A DNA stretch of 64,000 nt from positions 231,001-295,000 of the forward strand of contig CP038132.1 of the NCBI GenBank assembly GCA_004519485.1. The letters run 5' to 3'. This DNA is from Nannochloropsis oceanica. Taxonomy: Eukaryota; Sar; Eustigmatophyceae; Eustigmatales; Monodopsidaceae. How positions within the stretch are numbered: the stretch's first letter is position 1; the number at the start of each line of letters is the position of its first letter. This document shows positions 8,021 through 19,179 of this stretch, piece by piece. The translations under genes and the position numbers were made by a program. The notes beneath the pieces are model-generated. The model was given only the letters and a program-made list of their open reading frames with translations, was not told the DNA's origin and ran no database searches.

Positions 8021-10875
8021 CTAATGCCGATGGTGAAGCTTATACTGCTTTCGAGTTACGCGGGGCTTGGGATTAAACTTGCCTTTTTTGTGCATCTTCT
8101 GCCATCTTACCCTACCTGCCGTACTCTCCCCAAGGTCATCCCCCTCCGCATAAATCCGCTGGTCTAGCGGCACTCCTCCGTCTCCCCCTTCCTTCCCCTC
8201 GTCCTCCTCATCAAACGCATCTTCAACCTCCTCCGCCTTCCTCTTCCCCTCACCTCTCTCTTCCTCCTCTTCGTCCTCCTCAACCCCAAACTGCTGCAAA
8301 GGATCATTATCCTTTCTCCTCTGCGGGTCCGCCCCCTGCCCCACCGCCCGCTTCTTCCCCGCCCTCCTCCTCCTCTTCCTCTTCTTCGCCGCCGGATCCA
8401 CTCCAACCCGCATCCCTTCCGGCAAGAGATAATCAGGAATATGCTTTAAATGCCCCTGCACACGGTGCGAAGGCAAGAGGCCTTTATCATGCCTCAGCAC
8501 CTGGAACTCATGCGGGTTTGCCGCAAAATGACTTTTCAAGGCCTCGGAATTCATCAACTCCTGCTTTATCTCCGTCAACCTCGCTTCCTTGACCGCTACT
8601 TTGGTCACAGCCCGTCGGATGTCTTCCACTCGGTATCGAAAGCCTTCCAGCTCCTTCAAATCGAAGGCCAGCGGGGTGGGTTGCGCTCGCAAGGACCCTC
8701 CCCATCCTCCTGCTTCTCCTACTCCGCCAGCACCCATATTTTCGAGGGGGGTATCTCCTTCCATAGGGGCAAGGGCGGGTTGGGTCGCTTGGACTTCTGC
8801 CAGAACTTCCCACTGGCTCGGGTCGTCTTTGTTAAGGAGGGAAAGGGCAGTACCGTTCGCCCCGCCACGGGCCGTGCGACCGATGCGATGGGTGTAGGCA
8901 CGCGCGGTGCGGGGAAAGTCGACATTGACTACGAAATTGACGGCTTGGAAGTCAATGCCACGATGGACACCATACTCTGTTTTTTTGGGGGAAAGAAGAA
9001 GAAGAAAGGAAGAAAATCTAAGACAAGTGAAAGCCCGCGGGTGGGAGGAAAGGAGGAAGGGAAGGGAGGATGCATGTGTAGGGAAAGAAGAAGTACCGTG
9101 GGCGCGAGAGCGAGTGTGGACCCGCTACTGGCACCCAGGCCATGCCTTCACAAGGGTAGAAGTTATACAGAAATAACGACACCTTCAAAAGAAGCTCGGC
9201 CCTTTCCCGCAACCCTCAGAGAGTGGAAACAACAAGTCAAACAGAGGAGGTCCTGAGACGCCCTCATCCTGGCTGGTGTGTCTTCAATGTGTTTTAAGAG
9301 GGTGCATTTACTCTGGCACGGTTCTCTTCGAAAGTCGTCAACGGAGACAGACCACCTTCGCTTCACACATGCGGTTTTATGATTTTCGAACTTGTCTCAT
9401 GCGAGGAAATAGTATTGAAGGAGAGGCAAAAGAGGAAAAGGCTCTCTGTGGCATCCATACATACAATTACGCATTACTCAATCATTTACACATTCCCTCA
9501 TTCTCTCGTGATGAGCGATGAGGCGTATAGCGAAATACTTGGGCAACCGCCCCTTTCTCTCCCCCCCCCAAAATCTCTTACCTTTCTCATCTCCCGCTTC
9601 GTCCTCATCCTCCTTCGCCGCCGGCTTCTTCGCAGCTATTGCTGCCTTTCTTCCCTTCTTCTTCCCCTCCTTCTTTTTCTCGCCTTCCATGTCCTCCACT
9701 TCCCCCACAACGTCATCCTTGTTCTTCTCCGCCTCCTCTTCCTCCGCCTCATCCTCCTTCTCCTCCTGTTCCTCCTCCTCCTTCTCGCTGTCACTTCCCG
9801 CCCCACACGCCGCATCCATGCTCTCATCCGTTGCAATCAAAAAGTCAAAAATACCTCGGTTGAACTCTTGCAACGTGTGTAACCTCGAGTTCAGGGGCAA
9901 CTCTGCATTCAATACCGCCGAACGAATCGAAAATTGTTCCAAAAACAATTTTAGCCTATAACACGCATCGAGGCTGTTCACAAAGAAGAGCCCCTTGCCC
10001 TCCAGGACCCCCAGCTTCAGAAATACAAATACCAACAACAATTTATCTGCCTCAGGCAGCGCAACATAAAATTGCAGGAGCTCGCCATCGGTACGTCCTT
10101 CTTCAAGCTTCAATACGGCTGGGCTATGCAGAACAACGCGTTTCAAATCGTCAAGTTCAGGAGAAAGAGTCGCGGACATCAGCATGCCTTGATAAATGCG
10201 AGGTAAAGCGGCCACGACCTGCTTCACGTCCTCGTCGTACCCAAAGGAGAGGATCAAATCTGCTTCATCCATTACTAAGGTTTGCACAGAGTCTTTTAAC
10301 TTGACGTTCTCTGCTTGCAAGTGGGAGAGAAGCCTGGAAGGAGTGGAAATGAGGATGTCGGGCCGGTCGCGGAGCAAGGCCTGTTGCGCACTCATCGTCG
10401 CCGCATCCCCGCCCCCCACCAAGGCTTGCACATTCACCACATCACGACAGTAGTAAGTAAGGTCCCAAAATGTGCGAAAAGTCTGATCACATAGCTCCTT
10501 GGTCGGCACCAGCACTACGGCCAAGACCCCACCTTGTTGCCGTGCGGTAGATGCCGTTGGGGTTTGCTTCCTCTTGCCTGCGCGCGTGGTAGATGCCGTG
10601 GTGGCTGCAGCACTCGTTGTGTTCTCTACCGCAGTGGCTGCCTCTGTCTTGTACAGCAAAACCTTGTGCAGCGTGGGCAGGGCAAAGGCGGCGGTCTTGC
10701 CAGACCCCGTGCGCGCCCGTACTAGCAAGTCCTTTCCTTCCAACGCCAAGGGAATAGCCTTGCTTTGGACCAGAGTAGGATAGATGAAGCCCATGCGCGA
10801 CACTGCTTTGATCAGCCGCCGGTCCAGGCCAAAGTCAAAAGCACTGAACGTGCCAGCTTCCTTGTCGAGCAGCAT
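8021..10875 (-). CDS. DBP9: ATP-dependent RNA helicase Dbp9/DDX56, two exons
   Basis: Exons 10875-9582 and 8976-8021 join through a 605-nt GT-AG intron (GTAAGAG ... AAACAG) to give 749 residues. Exon 1 carries the DEAD-box core: a Q-motif region, ARTGSGKT (Walker A), PTKEL, TPSRLL, MDEAD, MSATLS and the start of the second RecA lobe. It also holds an acidic/Lys-rich insert of about 90 residues. The join restores [10 protein letters not shown], and THRIGRTAR follows directly. The C-terminus has the Dbp9-specific block around [19 protein letters not shown] and [10 protein letters not shown], then a basic tail. In yeast and animals this enzyme acts in the nucleolus in 60S ribosomal subunit assembly. 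The family usually lies near 550-600 residues; the excess here is the acidic and basic inserts. It shares an upstream region of about 0.75 kb with the divergent uL15 gene. Confidence 0.9.
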
Positions 10876-11631
10876 AGCCTGTGTAGTTGGAAAGGGTGGG
10901 CGGTGGGTGGAGGGGAAAGTTGGCAGGGTGGGTGGACTAGATTGAGTGTGGTATGGATTCGCAATGAATATCGCAACGGCACATTTTGTCGGGATACGTA
11001 GATAGGTGATCTGCTTGGTTTGCGCTCCATACCAGCACGAACGCTCGAGGCATGGCCATAGAACATATACGACGCGAGGATACTGGCCCGGCACTTGTGA
11101 GACTGGGTCTCTGATTTCTCATCCTACTGAGGCCGAGAATGCAAGCGAACGGCTCACGAGCCTCGGTCTCCTTCCTCCTGGTCACCCCTTCTTTCCTGCA
11201 CAAGCAGTACATGATAGTGCCTTGATGCGGCAGGTCACCTTGCTGTCGTGCAGCGTCCTATTTGGCTTTGGTGGTCTGCGGCGGCCGGACGTTGTACAAG
11301 CCGTTAAAGGGCTTGGATGGTGGGGAGGCAAGAAGCGGGCATGGCGCGGGCTTCTTCGCTGAGGCTGCCTGTGAGGAGGAGGAGGAGGGTGTAGGAAAAG
11401 GGCTTTGCCAACGGAAGTACGGGTATAATTCAGCCCTTAGCCGAGCAGCATGATTGGCTGGTGCACGCTCAAGGACTGGGAAGCAGCTGAGGCTTCCTAC
11501 GACGCCTGCCCTCTCTCTGTCTCTGAACAAGAGAACTGTCACCACGATCAACTTTGCCTGTCTTACCCCTTTCCCTGCCTACCTTACACTTGCACAACAA
11601 CACAGGAAGTGATCGTTCTTCTTGTTCATCC
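10876..11631. promoter_or_regulatory. Divergent promoter region of DBP9 and uL15
   Basis: About 750 bp between two genes of ribosome production, transcribed in opposite directions. Shared regulation is inferred. No specific element is identified. Confidence 0.4.
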
Positions 11632-12317
11632 ATGGTAAGTGCTACAGCTCAGTCGAGACGAATGGAAGGGAGCGACGATTGATCCCAGCATCATCATCAG
11701 CCCGCATGCTCATTACCCTTCCTTTCCTCCCTACAGCCTTCGAGACTCTCTAAGAACCGAAAGAAGCGAGGGCACGTCTCTGCGGGGCACGGGCGTATCG
11801 GCAAGCACCGCAAGCATCCGGGTACGTCACAGGGATCTGAGGGAGGGGAGGGACGAAGTTGGGGTGGCAAGGATTTGGAACGCGGAGTAATTACCACTCT
11901 CGTACAACACGCGCTCTAATCTTACGTGTCTCTATTCCTTTTCTCCTCTCTTTCTTTCTCGCAGGTGGGCGTGGTAATGCTGGTGGTCAGCACCATCACC
12001 GCATCTTGATGGATAAGTACCACCCTGGTTATTTCGGTAAGGTGGGTATGCGCCACTTCCACGTCCTCAAGAACCGCACCTACACCAAGTCCGTGAACGT
12101 CGACAAGCTCTGGTCCCTTGCGGGTGCAGAAGCGTTCGAGGCAGCCAAGAATGGGGACAAGGCGCCTGTGCTGGATGTGACGCAGATGGGTTTTTTCAAA
12201 GTGTTAGGCAAGGGGAAGTTGCCCTCTGTGCCCCTGGTCGTGAAGGCCAAGTACTTTTCCAAGGACGCGGAGAAGAAGATTAAGGCGGCCGGGGGCGCAA
12301 CCCTTCTAACGGCGTAA
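11632..12317 (+). CDS. RPL27A: 60S ribosomal protein uL15 (L27a/L28), three exons
   Basis: Exon 1 is only the start codon (11632-11634) followed at once by GTAAGT. Exon 2 is 11737-11821 and exon 3 is 11965-12317, giving 146 residues, the normal length for eukaryotic uL15. The joined protein begins [14 protein letters not shown], continues [18 protein letters not shown] and QHHHR, and then [10 protein letters not shown]. These are the invariant loop and globular regions of the family, which sits near the peptide exit side of the large subunit. An intron directly after the ATG is typical of ribosomal protein genes in compact algal genomes and may carry expression signals. Identity is secure. 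Confidence 0.97.
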
Positions 12318-13222
12318 AGAGTGGAAAGGCTCGCATAAGGGTGGAGACAGGATGGAGGGACAGACAGACGCGGGGGGCGGCACGACAGACGGACTTTTTG
12401 TTGTTGGTAGGAAAAAAGCAACTTCACGAGTGGCCACGAGGGTGGGCTCGTGCTTTGCTAATAGAGGACTTATTTGAATAAAAAGAAAGAAGTTCGGGTG
12501 CCGACCCTTACAGAAGTGGTGCCGCTGGAGGGGATTTATTTTGTGGAGGGAGCGTCACCCTTGCATTGGTAATCACATCTACTTCCACCTGTTCTGTTGA
12601 TGTCATGAAACGAGTGAGGGCTTGGAGATACACTCGTCTCCTTTTGTTCATCATCCCACCCTTCTGTATTTTCCCTTACCCCCCTTTCCCCTCCCCCTGT
12701 CGAACGCCCTCCGCCCCTGCAACCTCCTCGCTCCTCCACCAGAAGACCCAAGGTCTCCTCAGAAAGAAGCAGATGCAGTCCATAGCACCTTTATTCAATA
12801 AATTATGAATATGCAAAATAGTCTGTGCATAGCATTGGAGTGGCTGCGCGGGAAGGATTCAGCTGCAGCCCCGGGTACAGTCTACGCCACAGACCTTGGA
12901 AGTATACGAGGAAGAGGAGGAGAAGGGGGTGAGGAGGAGGGGGGGGGGGGGGTAGCTCGCGCAGTAAACTGATAAATGATAAGGGCCGAGTCAGGATCGG
13001 ATGATCTTCAAACTTCCTTTTTTCTTTGCCTTTCTTGCTTTATCAAGGGTATGCGAGTCTCTTTTTCTGTTTCCTTTTCTCTTTTTCTTAAATCGAGCCG
13101 CAGTGGAAGTGGCAGTATCGTCCAGAAGCGAGACAGCAGGAAAGAAAACAAAAACTAATGCGGCAATCCGCGTTCAATCTATCCACCTGTCCTGCTCTCT
13201 TCAAGCCGCCATGGCGTTTCAT
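12318..13222. other. Intergenic between convergent uL15 and the small plastid gene
   Basis: About 0.9 kb. Holds poly-G runs near 12940-12952 and, in the last intron of the next gene, near 13331-13346. No gene is supported; short frames are not conserved-looking. Confidence 0.5.
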
Positions 13223-14147
13223 TTAAGCCTTATTCATCTTCTGGATCCAGGCAGCAACGTGCAAGCCCCAGGAGATGGGCGTCAGGAAAGATCCAAGCAC
13301 GTATGCGGGGTAGATGCTGTGGTGGGGGAAGGGGGGGGGGGGGGGTGAACGGCGGTGCATAGAGGCGGGCCTTGTTTATCTGACATAGAAAGACCTCGAA
13401 GAAGAAGAAAGCAGGCAGGAAGGAAGGGAGGAAGGGCATTTTAAGATTTTAAATGACTAGGACTTATACGACCCTCCTCGTTCATCTCCCATGGCGCTAC
13501 TTCCGGAGGGCCGGGCCATCGCATGCATGTACAAGTCGGGAAAATCACAGGAAAAAGACAACAAGAAATTCAAAGGAAAAGAAGGACTCACGTGTCGACG
13601 GTGAGGGTGTTGAAGATGTTGGACTCGTGCGTGCAGTAGGAGCCCTGTAAATCGTGAAAGCATTCAAATGTAGAGGCAGCTTAGCGTCCTTCCGGTTTTC
13701 TTCTCTTTTCCGTTCATGCATCTACCTCTATTTCTTGCGCGCTCTCCCCCTCCCCCCTCCTTTTTTTCGCAAATCTGATATTTAAAAAAACGTACCACAA
13801 TGAGGGCGACGAGGGAGGCAGGGCCAAGCACACCGGAGGGGATCTTGGAAAGAAAGGGGCCCAGCACGACGGACGGGGGGGCCTTGCCTTCCCAGTAGGT
13901 GCTCTCCTCCATCATCTTCATGGTGCGGCCTGTCGGGGGGAGAGTTGAGTGAGTGTTCAGGAAGGCATTGTCTTGGCATGGGAGCCGTCTCCATGTCTAA
14001 ACTAGACACTCAATCTGCATGTCCTTCAAATGCTTGCTTACCGCGGGCGACGACGGGGCGGGCAGTGTGCACGGGCGCCTTGGGCATGAAAGCATTGGAA
14101 AAGTTGAACAGGGCGACGAGGGCCAGAAGGATGCAAAAGGTCTTCAT
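13223..14147 (-). CDS. Small plastid-targeted two-helix membrane protein, four exons
   Basis: Exons 14147-14042, 13929-13796, 13644-13592 and 13316-13223 join in frame to give 128 residues. The protein is too fragmented to be seen as an open frame. Residues 1-20 form a signal peptide ending SNAFMP, the Ala-Phe motif of stramenopile plastid precursors, followed by a short transit-like stretch. The mature protein starts near [10 protein letters not shown] and has two hydrophobic segments (around [15 protein letters not shown] and [10 protein letters not shown]). It ends [15 protein letters not shown]. All four junctions have good GT-AG sites with pyrimidine tracts, and every frame agrees. A small thylakoid or envelope protein, perhaps an accessory subunit of a photosynthetic complex, is the likely role, but I do not recognise the family. 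Stop codon TAA. Confidence 0.75.
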
Positions 14148-15398
14148 TCTTGAAAAGACGTGAGTGTGTTGTGGGGATGCTACCTGTTCGGTAGGACGTG
14201 TAAACGTACAGAAGGAAAAGGATGAAAGATTAGGATGGTTGTCGCGCTGGCGGGAACAAGGTATGAAGAGGAGACACGAGCCAGCAAAGCAAGTTGTGTG
14301 GGCTAGATATGAGAAAGATGATGGGGAACTCCCCAGTCAAGCTTGGGATCAACTCCAGCCCATCTTGGTCTTCCCCACAGCTCCAGCGGGCGCTGTCGCT
14401 GGGTCAGGGAAAGGATAAGGAAGTGGGATCGGGCTTCGCCCACGTCTGATTGATGTTGCGAGCTTGCGCTGGTTGAGTCGCGTAACGCAGAATGCGTTAG
14501 CGGAGGAGCTTCTTATGAGTGCAATCTGCGGAAGGGCTTTTTATTGCGCGTGCCGAAGCGGGCTAACACTGCACCGTCGAGAACGTTGCACCTTCATGAA
14601 TAGAGTAATCAGCTTTCGAGCACCTGAACCACCTCGGGGCTTGTGGAATTCTGACTCACTATGGTCGTCCTAATTACGTTCCGATCTGTCTGTTAATTCA
14701 TCCCCTAGCACTTCAGTCATGATTCTCGGTGCGAGACCGCTTTCAAGTCACAGGACGAGTTTTAAAAAAACAAGACAGCTTCCCGGCGAGTAAAAATATG
14801 AGGACTGAACACACCGACGAGGAAATGTTTACCAAATACCGCTATTATTTCTTTTCCCCATTTTCTTGTTTTCTTGTTTGAATCAAGTCCTGGGTTCGTT
14901 TTCAGATTTGATCAGTATGAAGCAGGTTTACGCCGAAAGAACGGGAACGAGACAATAACTGCCTCTTACCTCTAGTTCCCTGACTCTCCTCAATCACACT
15001 GTGTATGGTACTGCTAATGATTACCACTGACCACTGCATATCACCCGAACACACGCCAGTACTTGCGCACTCTCCCCGGCCTGCCCTGCAGGGTTGTCGG
15101 GGCAAATTTCTTTCCCTTTGTCCTAACCATTCTTCTATCTTTCTCTCACAACGTTGCACTCACTGCGGTCGGCTACTCTCTAAAATAAAGGCTCCCTCTT
15201 CCTTCAACCTGTGTCGCTCATTATTGTCACATGTCACACGTTCCTCTGGACTTCTCGCTCGTCCAACCCACCATTGATTCTTCCTCTTGTCAAAACGCAG
15301 CTTTCACACCTTTCCCATATGAAATGTCTGCGGTCTTCCCACCATTTCTATTTCTGTACAGTATAATCCACTCCCTTTTCCACCCTGTCGACTATCGT
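14148..15398. other. Gene-free stretch of about 1.25 kb
   Basis: Lies upstream of the small plastid gene and downstream of the START-like gene. No tRNA, rRNA or coding pattern seen. It probably holds the promoter of the minus-strand plastid gene. Confidence 0.45.
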
Positions 15399-16586
15399 TC
15401 ACTTCTCCCCTCTCTCGCCCCCTCCCCGGTTTTGCTCCACGTAGGGCTTCAGCCACGATGTAGCCCTCTTTAACGCTCGCTCTGCCGCGTACTCGACCAA
15501 CCACATGGGCACCAAGTTGTTCACCTTGACCGTCGCCGACATGTACACACGCGTCCACCCCTCGGTGCGATCCGCGGGCCTGTCATCAATAAACCAGAAG
15601 CCCTCCGCCATCTCAAGAATGCTACGGTATTGCGTCGAGTCCGGGTCCAAGTAAAAGTCCAAGCGGTTCTGTGGAGGGAAGGGGGGGGGGTTGTGAGGGA
15701 CGGAAGGGGGAAGGGAGGGAGGAAGGGCGACGTGAGTGATCTTAACATCCATATGTGATCCGGCAGAGCAAGCCTAGGATACGACCGACACTATCCGGTC
15801 TCCTTTTTTCGACAGAACATACCTCCTCCGGCACATGCTTGTGTACCACTGACAAGCGAAACCGGAACTTGGACAGGGTGAAGAGACCCTTGGTAATTGT
15901 CCTCCATCGCGACGTCACGCGGGTCTTCCGAATGGTCGGGATCATCTCTGGGTATCTCTCAAAATTCAACAGAGTCTCCCACACCTTTTTACTGTCCGCC
16001 AGGACATCCACGACGACATAACCACTTCCCATGCATCCGTTACGGATTTGATGTTGTACCCGCTGACCGGCGCGCAGGAGGATAAGATCGTCTTTGCTAA
16101 GCCCTGGGAGGTTGGCTGGCTTGCCGATTGCACGGGTGCGGGCGGCAGCTCGAGAAGGAGGGAGTGATAGGGCGGATGAGGAATCTTGCTGTATTTAAAA
16201 GGAGGAAGGAATGTGAGATGATTGGTACGTGGATGAATGAGGGGGAGAATGAGGACGAGTCGTTTTTCACTTTTCGTCTGACTCACAGTAATGGCAACAG
16301 AGGAATGGTTGAATTGGACAACCACAGGCGTAGTGGGCGTAGGACTGGAGCCAGCACTCGTGCCTGTGTAGCTCACGTGTACTCGTGGCATCGATATCCG
16401 TCTGCTTGCACTGCTGCGGCTGCTGGCGGGCCCCAGGGCGGCGGCGGTAGAGGGTGGCAGGAATGGACCAAGAAAACCGGCTGCACTGCTTTTTGTGACT
16501 GAGCTAGTCCAACCCCCTCCTACTGCGGTTGCTAGGCTGACAAGTGAGCAACAACAGAGAACGAGAAGCCCATAGCCCATAGCCAT
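15399..16586 (-). CDS. START/SRPBCC-fold (Coq10/polyketide-cyclase-like) protein, three exons, probably plastid
   Basis: Exons 16586-16287, 16188-15823 and 15668-15399 join in frame to give 311 residues. The chosen ATG opens a strong signal peptide (MAMGYGLLVLCCCSLVSLA). An upstream in-frame ATG at 16730 would add 48 polar residues. A Ser/Pro-rich region follows. The second exon holds GSGYVVVDVLADSKKVWETL and FERYPEMIPTIR, the start of the helix-grip fold of the polyketide cyclase/Coq10 lipid-binding superfamily. The third holds the C-terminal strands and long helix (SATVKVNNLVPMWLVEYAAERAL). Members bind lipids, quinones or pigments. Plant plastid relatives exist, but the ligand is not predictable here. 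Introns are about 98 and 154 nt. The last intron ends in a long C-rich pyrimidine tract. Confidence 0.75.
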
Positions 16587-17390
16587 CTGCCTGCGGCGAC
16601 GTTCATTCCCTCTCCGCGTCAGCGTCAGGGCGGGAAAGGGAAGGCCTGACGAGGAAGAAGGGCAGGGACACGAAGCGCCGTCCCCGCTGGCATGAACAGC
16701 ACTGCTGATGCTGGTGCTAGTGCTGGGCATTATGTTGGTGTGCTGGAGCGCACAGTTCGTTGTGTGATAGCTGCTGAGAGTCAGTCGGGGCAGCAACCAG
16801 AACACGCACGTCTCAAAGCGGACGAGGGCCAAACGGTCGTTGTGCGAGAGACCTGTCGCATGTGATGACGGGTAAAATGGAAGGGACAGAAAGAGAGGTG
16901 AATGTGGCAGCACAGCGCGACAGAGATCATGGCGCGGGCTGTCCCAAGCCCGACAAAAACAGCTCTAAAAAGAAGGCACATGGCCATGCTTTTCATTCGG
17001 GAGCAACACGTTGCTCCGGCTCCTCGTCATCACGGAGAGATCCCCACCCGGACGCACGAGAGGCCGCCCGCCTCCTGACCCTTACACACCCACGCCAGGG
17101 CGAAGAGAAAGGTAGATACGGAAATACTCAGCGCCAGGAAACAAGAGGGATGCCTTCCTAATTATTGCCAAGGAAAAAACAGAAGCTTTGGGGTTCCGTC
17201 TGGAAGTAGCCATGCAGACAGTCAGCTCAAGAAGGACGTGTCTTTCCGCAAGCCAGCCCACCCCATGGGGTTGCCGCCGTGCACGATTCCGAAAGATAGG
17301 ATAGCGCACAATTCCCTTGACCAAATCAAAAGCGCCATAGCCCACGGGTGTACAAAACAGTTTTTATATTCACTTATAACTTTTTTAGTC
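16587..17390. other. Intergenic, about 0.8 kb
   Basis: 5' region of the START-like gene (with an alternative ATG at 16730) and 3' flank of the methyltransferase gene. No further gene seen. Confidence 0.5.
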
Positions 17391-18644
17391 TCATGTCACG
17401 TCATTTTCCTCTTCCTCGTCATCACTCATGAGCGGGGCTTGCCATTCCTCCACTTCCACTTCTGGTGGGGCGACCTTCCATATGTCCCGAAACCAACGTG
17501 CTTCAGACGCTTTTAAAGCAGAAATAGACATAGCTTCATCCTCAATATCAGCGAGAGGCAAAGGAAATAACACAAAGACGCTGCCACCTCCCATCATTTG
17601 GACTCTCCGACGGTGCCGTCCCCGGAAACCTCCTCTACCTGCCTCCCCTCCTTCCCCCTCCTTTCTCCCCTCTTCCTCCCCCTCATCCTCCTCATCATCA
17701 CCACAATTAATCTCCCCCTCCTCCTCTTCTTCCTCCTCAATCACCATAAACCCTTCTTTCTCATCTGCAAAGAGGTCGCTCCCGGTCACCACTTCCTCTA
17801 TTTGAAACCGTTCCTCCCGCAACGCGAGGAGGAGATGGCGAAGCGTGGCCTTGTTGTCTCGATCTAGGAAGCTGAGAACAAATCGCCCCTTCAATTTGAC
17901 CATGTGTTTGACAGCATCTTTCTCTTGAGCAGTGTCTTGCATATTTGATAACTCATCTCCAGAAGTTAGCAAAGTTCGCACGGAATGTAACAGTTGAGAT
18001 ATCACGGCTGGTGGGATGGAGGGATAGAGAATGTCGCTGCCAAGCACAAATGAGGCTGTACGATCAATTCCTGAGCCAAGGGCTTTAATTTCATTCTGGT
18101 TGCCCCACCGCAGCCGCTGCACCACGATGTCAGCGTAAGGTGCCATGGACATAGTCGTGTTGTTGCCGTCAAGTCTCATTTCCCTCCCTCCTCTAAAATG
18201 ATGCTTGGCGTTATACGAGAGAAGTGCCACGCTTTCTGGATCACCATCCGTGAGAGTGACGCGCGGTCGCGATATTCCGCTGCTGGAACCGGAGGGCCGC
18301 TCATAAGAAAAATGCGCCAGTAGTGAGCCTGCTAAACCCGTCGCCCCTGCACCAAGCTCTACCACATGTCGGAGAGTTCCTGCCTTCCTCAGTGATGCGC
18401 GCGCTGCCAGAAGATATGCACACATTAAAAAGGAGCCAGGCCAAAGTAGAAGGCCGGTGCGATCTACATGTGCGTCACCAGCCGCACTGTTTAAAAGTTC
18501 ACCCTTAAAGGACTCGCAGCACTGGATCTGCATCATCAGGGTGCCGGCGGCTCGGCTTCCAATCCATAGGACCCGGGTGCTTTGCTCTTGTGTGCAATGA
18601 GATGGTGGCGATGAGGATGCAATTTCTGCCTGTGTCGACATCAT
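17391..18644 (-). CDS. FAM86/METTL21-like class I (lysine) methyltransferase
   Basis: The ATG at 18644 gives 417 residues in one exon. Residues 65-85 (LLLWPGSFLMCAYLL) and VVELGAGATGLAG near 95-107 are the entrance helix and SAM-binding motif I of the Methyltransf_16 family. TLTDGDPESVALL is motif II, and VLGSDILYP is the post-II motif that in this family replaces the usual DxY region and contacts substrate. A very acidic insert (poly-Glu, about residues 310-345) precedes the final strand SVFVLFPLPL. Relatives methylate lysines of proteins such as eEF2, eEF1A, HSP70 or VCP. Which protein is the target here cannot be told. The C-terminal tail is acidic. Likely cytosolic, as no targeting signal is seen. 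Confidence 0.75.
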   Translation of the reverse strand: MMSTQAEIASSSPPSHCTQEQSTRVLWIGSRAAGTLMMQIQCCESFKGELLNSAAGDAHVDRTGLLLWPGSFLMCAYLLAARASLRKAGTLRHVVELGAGATGLAGSLLAHFSYERPSGSSSGISRPRVTLTDGDPESVALLSYNAKHHFRGGREMRLDGNNTTMSMAPYADIVVQRLRWGNQNEIKALGSGIDRTASFVLGSDILYPSIPPAVISQLLHSVRTLLTSGDELSNMQDTAQEKDAVKHMVKLKGRFVLSFLDRDNKATLRHLLLALREERFQIEEVVTGSDLFADEKEGFMVIEEEEEEEGEINCGDDEEDEGEEEGRKEGEGGEAGRGGFRGRHRRRVQMMGGGSVFVLFPLPLADIEDEAMSISALKASEARWFRDIWKVAPPEVEVEEWQAPLMSDDEEEENDVT

Positions 18645-19179
18645 GGCGCCTAACCCTGACGCCTTGCTGTCAGTCTAGAAAAGAAAAAAGGGTGTATGAA
18701 GAGCATGTCAGTGGTGCTGGAGATGTGACGTGATGGGCTTTTGGACCATAGGGCTCAGATCCTTCGGGAAAGGGAAGACAGAGGACGTGTCACAAGACGC
18801 GTCTTCAAGGGTTGTGATGGAAGTTTTAATGCGGCGGGTATGTAAGCTTATCGGCGACATGGAGGACGCGGCGGTGGCTCGCCTCCCCTTCATATAGTGA
18901 CGGCACGAAGCTTTCCAATTTGCTACTTGTTTTCTTTTAGTGCCAGGGTTACCCCTAATGCTTTGTCTAAACCTTTGTTGTCCATCTTCACACCTACTCC
19001 TAGAACTACTGTTCAGACACCGTCCGAGACTGTCAAGCATGTACTGTTTCTGACCTGACTTAACTGTTCACTCCATATGCAGACCTAAACCTTAATGCAA
19101 GCTTCTTTTACGTGCCCATCTCTCCCGCCACGTCTTCTCTTCCCCTCACTACACCCACCACCCCACCGCCCCCAACACC
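18645..19179. other. Intergenic between the methyltransferase and POLE
   Basis: Promoter side of the methyltransferase and 3' flank of the polymerase gene; both run on the minus strand. No extra gene seen. Confidence 0.5.

Noticed and set aside
8450-9882. Plus-strand frames opposite DBP9
   Set aside because: Shadows of helicase exons and of the acidic insert; the minus-strand helicase explains the sequence.
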